Of a stretch of 64,000 nucleotides of DNA, positions 13,050-25,064 are shown one piece after another. The translations under genes and the position numbers were made by a program. The stretch's first letter is position 1; every line of letters starts with the position of its first letter. The notes under the pieces were generated by a model that saw nothing but the letters and a program-made list of their open reading frames with translations, searched no databases and was not told where the DNA came from. The stretch comes from Protonemura montana (Eukaryota > Arthropoda > Insecta > Plecoptera > Nemouridae): assembly GCA_947568835.1 (NCBI GenBank), contig OX387606.1, positions 1,364,001-1,428,000 of the forward strand. The letters are read 5' to 3'.

Positions 13050-13160
13050 TAAAATCATCTCAAAAAGCCAGTGTCCAAGTAGCTCAATTGGTGATAGCAT
13101 TACTCGCGAAAGGTGGAGATCTGGGTTCGAGTCCCCGTTTGGGCATCAATTTTTGAGATT
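13050..13160 (+). mobile_element. tRNA-derived SINE, tRNA-like core
   Basis: The core GTCCAAGTAGCTCAATTGG has a perfect A box (TAGCTCAATTGG), and GGGTTCGAGTCCCC is a perfect B box. GTCCAAG and TTTGGGC can pair as an acceptor stem with wobbles. The core is flanked by ATCTCAAAAAG and TTTTTGAGAT. The tail seen in other copies is absent. Confidence 0.8.
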
Positions 13161-13454
13161 AAAAAACTGTTTACATTAAATCATGATTTTTATACAATGG
13201 AAGAATTGAAATTGGCAGGGGATTGTAAAAGTGATTATTGTGTAGCTTTTTATGTAGAATTTTAAGACCTAAGAAATTTGATTTGTTTCCATGCTCATTT
13301 ACATTTACTATGTACCAAGAGTGTTCTTTTTTGTTGTCTGTATTTAATGAACTCGAGAGAAAAACATAATTGAAATTGAACTTGACCACTTGTCCACTAC
13401 ACGGTAGGTTCAAGCCACCGAACCTCTCGATCAATTCAACCGTTGTGTTCAACC

Positions 13455-14612
13455 GGCGCACTGTTTTGACAACGGGGTCTGTGACACTGATAAACCTAAC
13501 CTAGCAAGAAGGGGATGATAAACCCGGTGCTGACTAGATGTTTGTACTCTGGTCGACGAGCATAAAGAAGATACTGAAGGATTTACTCCATAAAACCGTT
13601 TGTAGGTCACCCATCCAATACCTGGCCCAGCGCAGTGTTGCTTAACTTTCATCCCTCCAACCTCTCTCCCGAACAGAACTGGTCATGTGTGTGATGGTCA
13701 CCCATCCAATACCTGACTCAGCGCAGTGTTGCTTAACTTTCATCCCTCCAACCTCTCTCCCGAACAGAACTAGTCATGTGTATGATGGTCACCCATCCAA
13801 TACCTGGCCCAGCGCAGTGTTGCTTAACTTTCATCCCTCCAACCTCTCTCCCGAACAGAACTGGTCATGTGTATGATGGTCACCCATCCAATACCTGGCC
13901 CAGCGCAGTGTTGCTTAGCTTTCATCCCTCCAACCTCTCTCCCGAACAGAACTGGTCATGTGTATGATGGTCACACATCCAATACCTGACCCAGCGCAGT
14001 GTTGCTTAGCTTTCATCCCTCCAACCTCTCTCCCGAACAGAACTGGTCATGTGTATGATGGTCACCCATCCAATACCTGACCCAACGCAGTGTTGCTTAG
14101 CTTTCATCCCTCCAACCTCCCTCCCGAACAGAACTGGTCATGTGTATGATGGTCACCCATCCATTACCTGACCCAGTGCAGTGTTGCTTAACTTTCATAC
14201 CTCCAACCTCTCTCCCGAACAGAACTGGTCATGTGTATGATGGTCACCCATCCAATACCTGGCCCAGCGCAGTGTTGCTTAGCTTTCATCCCTCCAACCT
14301 CTCTCCCGAACAGAACTGGTCATGTGTATGATGGTCACCCATCCAATACTTGACCCAGCGCAGTGTTGCTTAACTTTCATCCCTCCAACCTCTCTCCCGA
14401 ACAGAACTGGTCATGTGTATGATGGTCACCCATCCAATACCTGACTCAGCGCAGTGTTGATTAACTTTCATCCCTCCAACCTCTCTCCCGAACAGAACTG
14501 GTCATGTGTATGATGGTCACCCATCCAATACCTGACCCAGCGCAGTGTTGCTTAACTTCGGTGATCTTAAGAGGACCAGTGTTTTCAAAACACCAACCGT
14601 TTCCGACGCCTC
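13455..14612 (-). mobile_element. 5S-derived SINE, inverted relative to the 10.8-kb copy
   Basis: On the minus strand: the head at about 14612-14552 (CACCGAAGTTAAGC), then 11 units of 91 bp down to about 13605, then a diverged body (TAAACCTAACCTAGCAAGAA) and a 3' end near GCGCACTGTTTTGACAAC at 13457. It faces the copy at 10.8 kb across about 1.9 kb. Confidence 0.85.
13605..14560 (-). repeat. 91-bp tandem array of the 5S-like segment, 11 copies
   Basis: The motif GCAGTGTTGCTT recurs every 91 bp from 13634 to 14544. Only the terminal unit at the right continues into CTTCGGTGATCT, the 5S-like head. Confidence 0.93.
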
Positions 14613-16970
14613 AGAGTCGCTTACCCGGCTGCCTACCGACCGACGCCAGGACGCCTAACGACGCCCCCCACCCCACCTTGGTTGCATAGCGACGCAGTGC
14701 GATCAATTAAACCCACATCGTTAGCGACGAAGTAAGACAAGCTCATTAACAGCGCTGCGTTTCTTTGCAGCGCTAGCGTCGTTATCGCGTGTAATTACGC
14801 CACGCGCGCCGTAACTCAGCGTCGCGACGCTTGTGACAGATCGGCGTCTTGGAGGTAGTTCATATCTCAGCGCCGCGGTGCCGGCCGACGTCTTGTTATT
14901 TAAGGGGCAGTCCTGGGCCGGGAGATACTCAAGTGTCACGTTGCCGTGTATAGTGCACCCGTCATGGCGCCCAAAATGTTGCCAGCAGTTTACATTTCAG
15001 GGAAAGTAAAAAGATACCTCTAAGTTGCGTTTCAGTGTCCATTACAAAGTTGATTCGGAGGAAACTGTGCAAATATATTGTGTTGATGAGTGGGGCAAGA
15101 AAACGTATGAAACGCCTTGGCTCAATCTATGCTTTACGAAGTTAACAAAATCTTATGGGGGACGATGGGCTCATGACCTCTTGCGCATATTACTGATTAA
15201 CGAACTGATTAACATCTTTTGTCAGTCAGAAACTAAAAAGTTTTGCTTTGAACGCCTACCATGGCACATTTCAAACGTAGACATCTTTTCCATTCTTATT
15301 ATTTCCTGTCTAAACTATTTTAGCGAGTTTCTTAAGAAGTTGTTTTACGCAGTTCCAAATCATGTGACATCTGTCACGCAGGCGACCGTCAGAGACAGAC
15401 CGAGAGACGGCGTGAAGAGGGTGGCACTCTTCTCAGTGGGGGAGGGGGAAAGGACGACGCCACTGTGGGGGAAAGGGCGACGCCACTGCGTGGGACGCCG
15501 TGGTCAAGACATCACTGAGTTACGACGCCGAACATTGTCTTGCCAACTAGAACAAGTCCCGGAATGGTGAGCCAAGTCATTGTGTTATCTCTCAAGTGTA
15601 AAATGATAACGGCCTCCTCGGCTGAAATGGAGTCCTGGCATGAAATCCTCTTCCAAGCGATATGGGACGATTGGGACATGAAACGACGCAGACGTGTAAT
15701 TCGTGGTGTCGGCTTTTTGTCTTGCTAATTGCTGGAGTCGGGAACGATGCTGCGACTTCTTGCTCTGCGTTAGGGTTGTTCTCTTGCGCAACTTGGACCT
15801 CGACAGGCTCATTTGATATCGATATCGCATGCATTATAGCACCTGCTAGCAATGGCTACACATGGGTCAAGTTGACGGTTATTGACAAATTCACAAACCA
15901 AAACCATATGTAAAAAGTTACAGAAATCATATGGAAGGACTGTTAAATGTCAAGGCTGAATAGATTTAGAAAGTCTGAATTTCTGTCTGCTCGATTAAGA
16001 CGATTGGTAAAGGGTTTCCAGAACTTGGTTCGATTTGCCCCGTGGTTTTAGGCGAATTGTTTGCAGGGCCTCGACTGGTGTTGCGTTTTGTGGCAAAGGT
16101 AAGCAAGCATCAAGAAGATTGGGACTTATTTTTGCAATTGTTAATTTCAACAATAATTTCAATGATTTCAATAATTTAATATCGATCGGTCGCCGACCTC
16201 CATGCGACAACCCCTGTCCACCACGACGTGCATGGGACGCCTCGCCTATCGGGACGTACGACCGCGACCCCGCGACCCGGCTGACGTCACGGCCGCCTGA
16301 CGCGGACTGATCGGGTTCGAGAGGTTAACGAAGCCGAGATATTTCAACCGCAATCAGGCGCCCGGTCTCTGATGGATTCCGATGACACTGACAGATGGAG
16401 CGCGGCCTCCCGTCCCGTCCGATCCCGTCCCGTCCATCGGTCGGTCTCTACCCTCCTTCTCGCGCCTCCTCGACGGCTACCTGCCTGCAGAGAGCCGGCT
16501 TAGCGGGTAGAGGTTGAGCTGAGGCTAAGATGCGTTTACTGTGAAGGAGGTCTGAACGAAAGAGCCGTTCATACCGTTCTTGATTTGTTCCTCTGAACGG
16601 CGTAGAACTGACCGAGCCCCTGATAGCAATGCGAGTACGCGACACCTCGGCGATGTGATCTGGGAGACTTGGTGTTGATGTCTTAAAGACAGTGTCAGAG
16701 AAACAGTAAGTAAGCCAGAAGTGAAAGAACTTGCATAGAGTAATCAAAACCATGCAGGTTTAAGCAAGGAAACATCGATCAAGTCGTAGTCTTTGAGTTC
16801 AGACTCGTTCATGACATTGTTAGATTCAAGCAGGGAGGTTTCGAGCGTTGCTCAACAATGTCTCTAGTTCAGATTTATAAAACAGCTGATCAGTGAATTT
16901 GTTTTGATTGTTTCGCCACAAGTTTAAAGAATTGACACCGTCAATGTGTACTAGCGATTCTCCGACTTAC
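14613..16970. other. Intergenic, no confident gene
   Basis: Contains a GACGCC cluster (about 14600-14670) and the palindrome GCGTCGCGACGC at 14819-14830. A 181-codon open frame at 15025-15570 has no recognisable family, an unremarkable start context and a repetitive GC-rich end, so I do not call it a gene. Confidence 0.45.
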
Positions 16971-17042
16971 GGCAAACAATTGGCAAACAATTGGCAAACA
17001 ATTGGCAAACAATTGGCAAACAATTGGCAAACAATTGGCAGG
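16971..17042. repeat. 11-bp tandem repeat, about 6 copies
   Basis: Perfect repeats of GGCAAACAATT; each contains the palindrome CAATTG. Confidence 0.95.
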
Positions 17043-18189
17043 CCGAAATATAAGCATCTCGTATAAAGATTCCCTTTAATAAAATAAGCCAAGCTCAGCT
17101 TTGCAGTCGTCGGAAAGCAATCATCCCTTACTCAGCTGCACCCTCCAAACGACGCCGGAACACCACCGCTCCTAGCGGTGACACCCGGTTCGCGACGTCG
17201 TCGCATCGGTACGCACGTCACGCACCACGTCGCGACGCTGACTGATATCGCGTCGCGACGCCTGATGGCTTTATTGCCCGCCGCGGAACGGTTCGCGAGA
17301 TGCGACGGCTGGGGGACGACGACGTCGCCACGAATGTCTTTCTCTATGGCTTCCATTTCTGCTGACGCAAGACGAAACGGTCCTCGGCACGACCCAGGTT
17401 CGTAAGTCGCCAGTTCAATCCTTCTGGCTGCCAGGATAACGTCCACCAAGGTTAAACTCTACGTTCTGCCATCTTAGTTGGTGATCACTTAAATCACTGT
17501 TCGGCTGGACATGTTCCTTCTAGCGTCGATGGATTTTGTTTTCAAGAGAACTACGCTGTCTTGTGGTTGATTTTAGAAGCTAAGCAGGGTCAATTACTAA
17601 CAAGGAAACATATCATAATTACTATAACCACCCTCGCTGAATTATAATTATCATCTTCAACGCCTGCAATGTCTTCTGTTTGCATAATTCAATCAACTTG
17701 GCTATAATTAAGCCCCGACGCTTCCTCCCCCCCCCCCTTGCCCCACCGACGCCTACTCCGACGCAAGACGCCGTCAAGTGACGCCATCCGACCGACGCCG
17801 GCGTCTTTATCACAGACCATACAAGGGACGCGCTCGCTGCTATCTCGCCTGCAATTACAGCCGCCGTGATTTACGCGACGCCCGATAGCGCCGCGACGCT
17901 GCGGCGGGGAGGGGACGACGTCGAGGAGGCAATGAATGCAATTAACTCCGGTGTTTTATCTCCGGGGAGCACGCCGTGGGCTCGCTAATTGATATGCTAA
18001 TTCTGGCGTGGAGCGCTGCTGCTGCTGCTGCCATGCGGTGGGGTTGGGAATCTGCTGCGGCCGGTGGTGGTGACCCGCAACCGAAGCCAGCGAACACTTT
18101 ATAACCTTTTGTGAAGTGTTTGGACCAGAGCACGAGGGTCAGCGTGTGGAGATATTGTAATTGGCGAGAGGTGACAACGTAAACAGCCT
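17043..18189. other. Intergenic, GACGCC-rich
   Basis: No gene supported. There are dense GACGCC/GGCGTC clusters at about 17135-17290 and 17745-17890. CGTCGCGACG lies at 17228-17237 and GCGTCGCGACGC at 17250-17261. Confidence 0.5.
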
Positions 18190-18385
18190 ATATTATTATT
18201 ATCAACACTATAACCGTCTCAAAAATGTATGCCCAAACGGGGACTCGAACCCCGATCTCCACCTATCGCCGATGTTGCTCTAACCCATTGAGCTACTCGA
18301 ACCCCGATCTCCACCCATCGCGGGTGTTGCTCTAACCCATTGAGTTACTTGGGCACTGGCTTTTTGAGACGATTTTAGTGTATTT
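18190..18385 (-). mobile_element. tRNA-derived SINE with internal duplication
   Basis: Minus-strand copy. The B box (GGGACTCGAACCCC on plus) and A-box segment occur twice because about 55 bp covering GAACCCCGATCTCCACC to CCATTGAG(C/T)TAC is duplicated in tandem. Flanked by ACCGTCTCAAAAA and TTTTTGAGACG. Confidence 0.8.
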
Positions 18386-18419
18386 GTTGAGAATGACGGA
18401 TCTCCAAAAAGTTAGGCGA

Positions 18420-18545
18420 TAGGCGATAGGTGGAGATCGGGGTTTGAGTTCCCGTGTGAGCATCAATTTTTGAGACGGTTACAGTGTTCATAATAATAAA
18501 TTACCCCGCGCATTGCAAGCGTTTGCAATTTAAATCAGATTTCAA
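18420..18545 (+). mobile_element. tRNA-derived SINE, 3' part
   Basis: From GGTGGAGATCGGGGTTTGAG (decayed B box) through TTTTTGAGACGGTTACAG and ACCCCGCGCATTGCAAGCG to the tail GCAATTTAAATCAGATTT. It sits head-to-head with the copy just upstream. Confidence 0.75.
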
Positions 18546-20557
18546 ATATATACAGCCTATAGCTAGTGGATCACCTATACCCTGATCCATTGTGGGTTTG
18601 GTGCAGGAAATGGCATTTACTATCAGGAACCTACTATCCTTATCAAAATATCCGCACCACTATACCGTCTCACACGAATTGTGATTGCCGCCTCCCGGCA
18701 ATGCCACGAGCACGTCTGAACGGCGACCCCCTGGCCGGCGTGAGATGCTCGTGATGCTGGCGGTCGAGGCCATTGTTTCGACTCGCCGGAGATATGGCCG
18801 CCCGTTCCATCACCCGCCGTTTCGATTAATATGCTAAGAGAAAGAAAAGAAACGGCCGCCTAGCGTTAATTAGCAATTAGCTGACTCGAGATGAGAAAAA
18901 CGCCCCCCCCCCCCCCCCACCCCTCGACCCTCACCCCCTCCTATTCGTTGCCTACCCCACCCCATCGCAGTCCCTCGACGTGAGATGAACCATCGATCAT
19001 GACAGCAGCCAGCCAGAGTCAAGACATCATATCGTAGACTCCTTACATGGAGTAACTGCGGTACTAATCACTCGAGCAATCGTGTACAATGGAAATCAAC
19101 AATAACTTGAAGGCTCATTTGCTTCCTTTCTCTTGATTGGCACAAATTTAACCATTCTTCATGAAATAATTCGCAGTTTAAGTTTAAACGTCAAACAATT
19201 GATTATTAGTTTCCAATAAAAAAAGCCTATTCGATGGTCAGAGTCATTGGTACTTTGATATCTGAAGCAGCACCTTCTTTAAAACCTCTTCGCTCCGATG
19301 GACCGTTCCACTTCTTTCTTCATGATATTCTTTTTATGCCCCAATCTCTGTAAGTGCGTCTAAAACCTTCTTTGTCGCCGTAAATTCTCTCCGAGCTGTT
19401 CTCGATATCTTGTGTATAGATCAGTAGATCTAAAATATTGCCCCTGGAGACCCATCACTTTTAGCAAACTGATAAAAAGCGTTCTCGGACGCGGTCCATG
19501 CCAAGGAGGCCGTTGTGTACCGATACTGGCACGGGATGGCAACCTCATCATCTCGGCGATCCATCATACCCGAGCTCATCGTCCCTTGGCATCGATCATT
19601 GAAGGTACCCGCTGACCGATACACCCGACGACTCGAAACGAGCCACGAACTCTGTCGTTGCGTTGTGAGATAAAGTTGGACAAGCCCGTCGATCGTCTTT
19701 GAAATAGGGGGACGATCGGTCAGCCGCTGCGACAGCGCCAATCTCCTTTATTCATGTTTAGATTAATAAAATTCTTCACAACTCGGGGAATTGAAAACAA
19801 GACGCTGATCCAATGTTTATGTATATTAATTTTCAAACTAGATTTTCTTTAGGGTGGCTGAAACATATTTCACTGAAAATATGGCGTCTTCCTGCTCCCG
19901 ATTCCTTTGTTTTTTCTCGTCTTAGTGCCAACAGTGGCCAGGAGAGATTAACTATCTGCCAGTTAATCTCGGAAAGTTCCGTTCCGCGCCGCCGACTTTC
20001 ACTCTCCGCCATCAGGGTGAATTAGTTTGTACTCTTGGCGCAAAGTAGCTAAAGCAAATATTTACATAATAACTCTGCAGGGAAAAAACGCCGCCGCCCT
20101 CCCCGGTCGACCGGCACATAATTACTCTAGACTCTCGGACCGGGAAAGTGAAGCGAGTCAACGAAACAGACGATGTGCAAATACTCGCCGCACAGCGGCG
20201 CTGTTTGCCGCACGCATGATTGACTTCCACTCGAGTTATTAGCCGGCTAATGAATTACACCCTCACGCCAGTGAAACGCCCTCGCACTCGTTCATCGTCA
20301 CTGCGGGAAGCTTCTTGTCCCATGATTCCAAATCGCCCTCGCTCTCAAGAGCTTCCGGTCTGTTCGGGGACCTCCGACCCCGTCGTCGGCCAGCTGCACC
20401 CGCTGGTCTTGGTCACCTTGCACCCCCGCCCAAACATTTGCAACAATCGGCCATTGTGCGGCACTGCTTTGTGTCACACTTTGTCACACTTTGTCACACC
20501 TTTGTCCCGCTTTGTTGAGTCTCTTTGTTAATGCAGTCGTGCCGGTCGTTAGCGTCA

Positions 20558-20565
20558 TGACGTCA
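20558..20565. promoter_or_regulatory. CRE-like palindrome
   Basis: TGACGTCA, the full cAMP-response element core, about 90 bp from a perfect X-box palindrome. Function is inference. Confidence 0.3.
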
Positions 20566-20652
20566 AGACCCACCCTCGGTCGGGGTAAAGATCGTGTTAA
20601 GACATAACTAGAGGCGTCTGTCTGGTCACCGATACCAAAGACACCGCCGTGT

Positions 20653-20666
20653 GTTACCGTGGTAAC
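20653..20666. promoter_or_regulatory. RFX X-box-like palindrome
   Basis: GTTACCGTGGTAAC fits the X-box consensus GTNRCC-N(0-3)-RGYAAC with both half-sites intact. No gene start is recognised nearby, so activity is unproven. Confidence 0.35.
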
Positions 20667-22302
20667 GCACAACTGGTTTTAAAAGAATATAAGTTTCGCA
20701 CAAATCGACGCACGCAATCGTAGATATCGTTCCCACTGGGTTCTTTCAAATTTTTCAAAAAGAGGTGGAATAAAAACGGCCTCCTTTATGTACTTTGCCG
20801 AACTATCAGTGAGTCTTGTGCTAAATTACTGACATTTAATTCATTTTCGTGGACAGTGGTAAGTGGTAAGTGGTAAGTGGACAAACAAGATTGCAGAGAA
20901 ACATTTTCTTACTTACCTGGAGGCAAAAATAACAAACATTCAAAAGTAGACAAATAAAGATAATTAAATCTGCTTATGTGCCATCTGGAGTTAAACATGC
21001 GCGGTCCATGGTCCTTCTTTCGGATCGGCAACTCACCAGGAATTACCCCACGATGTTTCCTTTCTCATGGACTTGATTCTGAACATAATGGCGCTGAACA
21101 TTCTGAATATCCGTGACTGTAGACGCTAATTTCACCAAGAATTTTCCTTCTGTCTTCCACTTCCTGCCGCTTCCTGCCAAACGCGACCGGAAAAATAAAC
21201 CACAAATCATTTGTTCATAAAAGCTTGTCATAACTCCACCAGGAGCAGCTTGGGTCCCGCGCCCCATGCCGGGTTCAAAAGAGCACCGAGCGATGAAACT
21301 CTCGTTCGTTAAACAAGGATTCTCACTCAGGACTTCAAACCCCAACACAGACTGATTCAATTGTCTAACTACCACCCTCCAAACTCTCACGACGCCGTGC
21401 CCCTGGCGTGGCGACCTGCGACGGGAAGCACCGATCCCGGCATCCTGCCGTCGTCGTCGAGGTCGACGTCGACGTGCCCAAGGGTCTGCGCCAGACGTCG
21501 CGAAGACGCTCCGATTGTGTCTGCCTTGTCTGTCTGGCCGGAAGTGTTCGCCTTCCGGTTCCCACGACGGCTTCCGCGTTCCACGGGGGACTCCCCGACG
21601 GGGGCAAGGTCGCTCCCATGTGCCAGACGGCGGGGGATGAAGTCGACGGGTAGACAAGACAGCGATGGTCCAGAGTGTCCCATGACGGCGTGGGAAGAAG
21701 CGCGGCGGATCCCTTTAAAAACATGTCCCTAGTCAATCATCCTTGCACTTCAAGATGTCCATGACAACTGATCTGGAAACCGATGTTCGTGATTTTATGA
21801 CGGATCGTCAGCATCCGACAAAGATACTGACAGCAAAATCATCAGCAAATATTCTGGTGGCTCGAGGACAAAATGGGCAAATAAGAATGAAAAATGTCGT
21901 TGATTTTTAAACTTCGCAGACGAAGGCTCGGCTCATGGTGGCACAAAGAACACAGATACCAAACAGAGCAACATCCGAGAAGCCCTAGCCTTGTCTTGCC
22001 CAGTTCAAGATTCCAAACTTCGTCGCCAAACTGTGATCGACAACGTCCCAGGAATGTCCCGTGACAGCTGCGCACTCGTCAGTCTCACGCACTCGGCAAA
22101 GTCAACAAAGCCCCGGGGCTTAAAAAAAGGGCAGCTCGCGAATGTTAAAAAGCACGTCGACGCTGTTTGCGCACGCACTATAACGCACAGGGGGGCGCGC
22201 TAACCGGGAAAAAGTGCGTCTATTTGCCTGCGTTTCCGGCATAGCAACAGGTCAAAGGTCGCCCGGCCGGCTGCATTAAATCTCGTCGTGTTTTGACTCT
22301 CA

Positions 22303-22339
22303 GGGGGGTGGGGGGGGGGGGTGGGGGGGGGGGGGGGGG

Positions 22340-22389
<50 letters not shown>
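22303..22389 (+). repeat. Poly-G tract, longest run 48 G
   Basis: Almost pure G over 87 bases with isolated T interruptions; the last uninterrupted run is 22342-22389. The polyglycine and polyproline frames over it are artefacts. The length is likely unreliable in the assembly. Confidence 0.9.
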
Positions 22390-22393
<4 letters not shown>

Positions 22394-23229
22394 AACGGCT
22401 ACCTGGATGACCTCTTGTTTGCGATCGGTTGTGCGAGGAGGTCCACATACAACGCCTCCTCCTCTTTGCTACACTTTATGAAGCCTGAGGTAACAGCAAC
22501 GGCCGATCGTCAGCATGGTTTTTAAACTCATGTCTACCTTATCTAAACCTTAGCACTAGTTTTGAAATAATAAAAAATTCCAGTGCGGTTTTGATTGCAA
22601 GTAAAATCCAACTAATTTCCCAGGCGTTTTGTTAGTTAATAATTACCTTATAATTTAGTATTTGATATTAGTAATGACCTACTAAAATGTAATGTAAAAA
22701 ATGTTAAATGCTTAATGTCATCCAAGCTGGCCGAGGCCTGTTCAATGCGCTATCTACTGAAATCAAAGCATCTGAACTCACTGAAATTTTAAAACTCTTT
22801 TAAAACAGTATCTCTTTGAAAATATGTTTTACAGCATTATTATATATATAAATATATATATATTTACAGCATTGATGCATTTTTCTCACTCTTGACCTTT
22901 CACATTTATCACCATTGAAATGACTAAGTATTTAACATAATATTAATATGTCATAACATAATAGTGCTAAGGACAAATCAAGTAGACATGGAGTCTAAAA
23001 ACCATCATTTAATATGTATTTGCTAATATAATAACTGACGTCGTCTACAAACTCAAATGTACTATGGACCAAATGAAAATACAATACAATACCGAATCTT
23101 ATATTTGATTTGGTTTCATTTTTAATTGATTCCAGTCTTCGTTTGCCTGTAATGTTTAAGTGTTGACTGAGCAAATGATAATACCCCTTATTTCAGTCTT
23201 ATTAGGGAAGTGCAATTGCATTGTCCAGA
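22390..23229. other. AT-rich spacer, no gene seen
   Basis: Includes a short alternating TA tract around 22840-22863. No exon supported. Confidence 0.5.
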
Positions 23230-24474
23230 GTTCCTATCCTCCCAGCAGTCGGGTTCCTATCCTCCCAGCAGTCGGGTTCCTATCCTCCCAGCAGTCGGGT
23301 TTCTATCCTCCCAGCAGTCGGGTTCCTATCCTCCCAGCAGTCGGGTTTCTATCCTCCCAGCAGTCGGGTTCCTATCCTCCCAGCAGTCGGGTTCCTATCC
23401 TCCCAGCAGTTGGGTTCCTATCCTCCCAGCAGTCGGGTTTCTATCCTCCCAGCAGTCGGGTTCCTATCCTCCCAGCAGTCGGGTTCCTATCCTCCCAGCA
23501 GTCGGGTTCCTATCCTCCCAGCAGTCGGGTTTCTATCCTCCCAGCAGTTGGGTTCCTATCCTCCCAGCAGTCGGGTTCCTATCCTCCCAGCAGTCGGGTT
23601 TCTATCCTCCCAGCAGTCGGGTTTCTATCCTCCCAGCAGTCGGGTTTCTATCCTCCCAGCAGTCGGGTTCCTATCCTCCCAGCAGTCGGGTTTCTATCCT
23701 CCCAGCAGTCGGGTTCCTATCCTCCCAGCAGTCGGGTTCCTATCCTCCCAGCAGTCGGGTTCCTATCCTCCCAGCAGTCGGGTTCCTATCTTCCCAGCAG
23801 TCGGGTTTCTATCCTCCCAGCAGTCGGGTTTCTATCCTCCCAGCAGTCGGGTTCCTATCCTCCCAGCAGTCGGGTTCCTATCCTCCCAGCAGTCGGGTTT
23901 CTATCCTCCCAGCAGTCGGGTTCCTATCCTCCCAGCAGTCGGGTTCCTATCCTCCCAGCAGTCGGGTTCCTATCCTCCCAGCAGTCGGGTTCCTATCCTC
24001 CCAGCAGTCGGGTTCCTATCCTCCCAGCAGTCGGGTTCCTATCCTCCCAGCAGTCGGGTTCCTATCCTCCCAGCAGTCGGGTTCCTATCCTCCCAGCAGT
24101 CGGGTTTCTATCCTCCCAGCAGTCGGGTTCCTATCTTCCCAGCAGTCGGGTTCCTATCCTCCCAGCAGTTGGGTTCCTATCCTCCCAGCAGTCGGGTTCC
24201 TATCCTCCCAGCAGTCGGGTTCCTATCCTCCCAGCAGTCGGGTTCCTATCCTCCCAGCAGTCGGGTTCCTATCCTCCCAGCAGTCGGGTTCCTATCCTCC
24301 CAGCAGTCGGGTTCCTATCCTCCCAGCAGTCGGGTTCCTATCCTCCCAGCAGTCGGGTTCCTATCCTCCCAGCAGTCGGGTTCCTATCCTCCCAGCAGTC
24401 GGGTTTCTATCCTCCCAGCAGTCGGGTTCCTATCCTCCCAGCAGTCGGGTTCCTATCCTCCCAGCAGTCGGGGC
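23230..24474. repeat. 23-bp tandem array, about 54 copies
   Basis: Unit GTTCCTATCCTCCCAGCAGT plus CGG, with C/T variation at the fifth base and rare other changes. Because 23 is not divisible by three, the three plus frames are all open with the same 23-residue cycle; these are not proteins. Confidence 0.97.
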
Positions 24475-24910
24475 TAATTACTCAGTTCAGCAAAACAACA
24501 CTCTTCACCGTTAGGGGCGCCACCGGTCGGCACTATGCACTTCAACTGTCATTATTTAAAAAAAACACTTCAAATTTTTGCCGTCTATGTCCGCCATTTT
24601 TATTTCACTCTCAGCTTTTGTTCCGCAAAGATGTTTGTTTTCTGAGCAATTACAATCAATTTTGAACCAATTTTTACAATCTTCGGAATTATTTTGCAGA
24701 TAAAATAGATAATTTGAAATCCCACGACTGAAATCACAACAATACCAAGGTTCATGAGTTGGTAGCAATGCAGGGGGCAGTCCTAGTCTGTAGAAGGGCT
24801 AAACAGGTGTGCCAACAGTGGCAAGGGGGACTGTGTGGGCGGGTCCTGCTCGATATTGGTATTCAAAACTAACCAGCGACTGCCCGGCGCCATTATTGCC
24901 TGTGATGACG

Positions 24911-25064
24911 CAATCCAATCAATTAATGACGTCATTTGATCACGATTGGATGACCGAGCTGGTTGTTGCTATGGTGATTGGGATTTATATTTGTGTGCAC
25001 GTAATGCATCTGTTCGAATGCGTGTCGTCAGCGTGACACGAGGATTAGACGTTGCCATGGGAAC
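24911..25064. promoter_or_regulatory. Cluster of CCAAT, CRE and X-box-like sites
   Basis: CCAAT at 24915-24919, TGACGTCA at 24927-24934, inverted CCAAT (ATTGG) at 24945-24949 and 24977-24981, and X-box-like GTTGCTATGGTGAT at 24965-24978 and GTTGCCATGGGAAC at 25051-25064. Site matches are direct; regulatory function is inference. Confidence 0.35.

Larger units (their letters stand above)
18546..22302. other. Intergenic, no gene seen
   Basis: No supported exon. It includes a poly-C run (about 18902-18918), a small TTTGTCACAC repeat (about 20469-20500), a CRE and a palindromic X-box (see separate entries), and a GC-rich block at 21400-21660 whose overlapping open frames on both strands look like composition effects. 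Confidence 0.45.

Noticed and set aside
13079-13150. Functional tRNA gene
   Set aside because: A and B boxes are perfect and the acceptor stem can pair, but the anticodon loop lacks T33, the T-stem has a mismatch, and copies share SINE arms.
15025-15570. 181-codon plus-strand open frame as a gene
   Set aside because: No recognisable domain, no splice or promoter support, and a repetitive GC-rich C-terminal third.
21043-21657. 204-codon minus-strand open frame
   Set aside because: Overlaps long open frames on both strands in a GC-rich block; no family similarity.
22200-22481. Polyproline and polyglycine open frames
   Set aside because: They translate the poly-G tract.
23160-24665. 501-, 434- and 418-codon plus-strand open frames
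   Set aside because: They are three phases of a 23-bp minisatellite and carry the same peptide cycle; no non-repeat domain is present.
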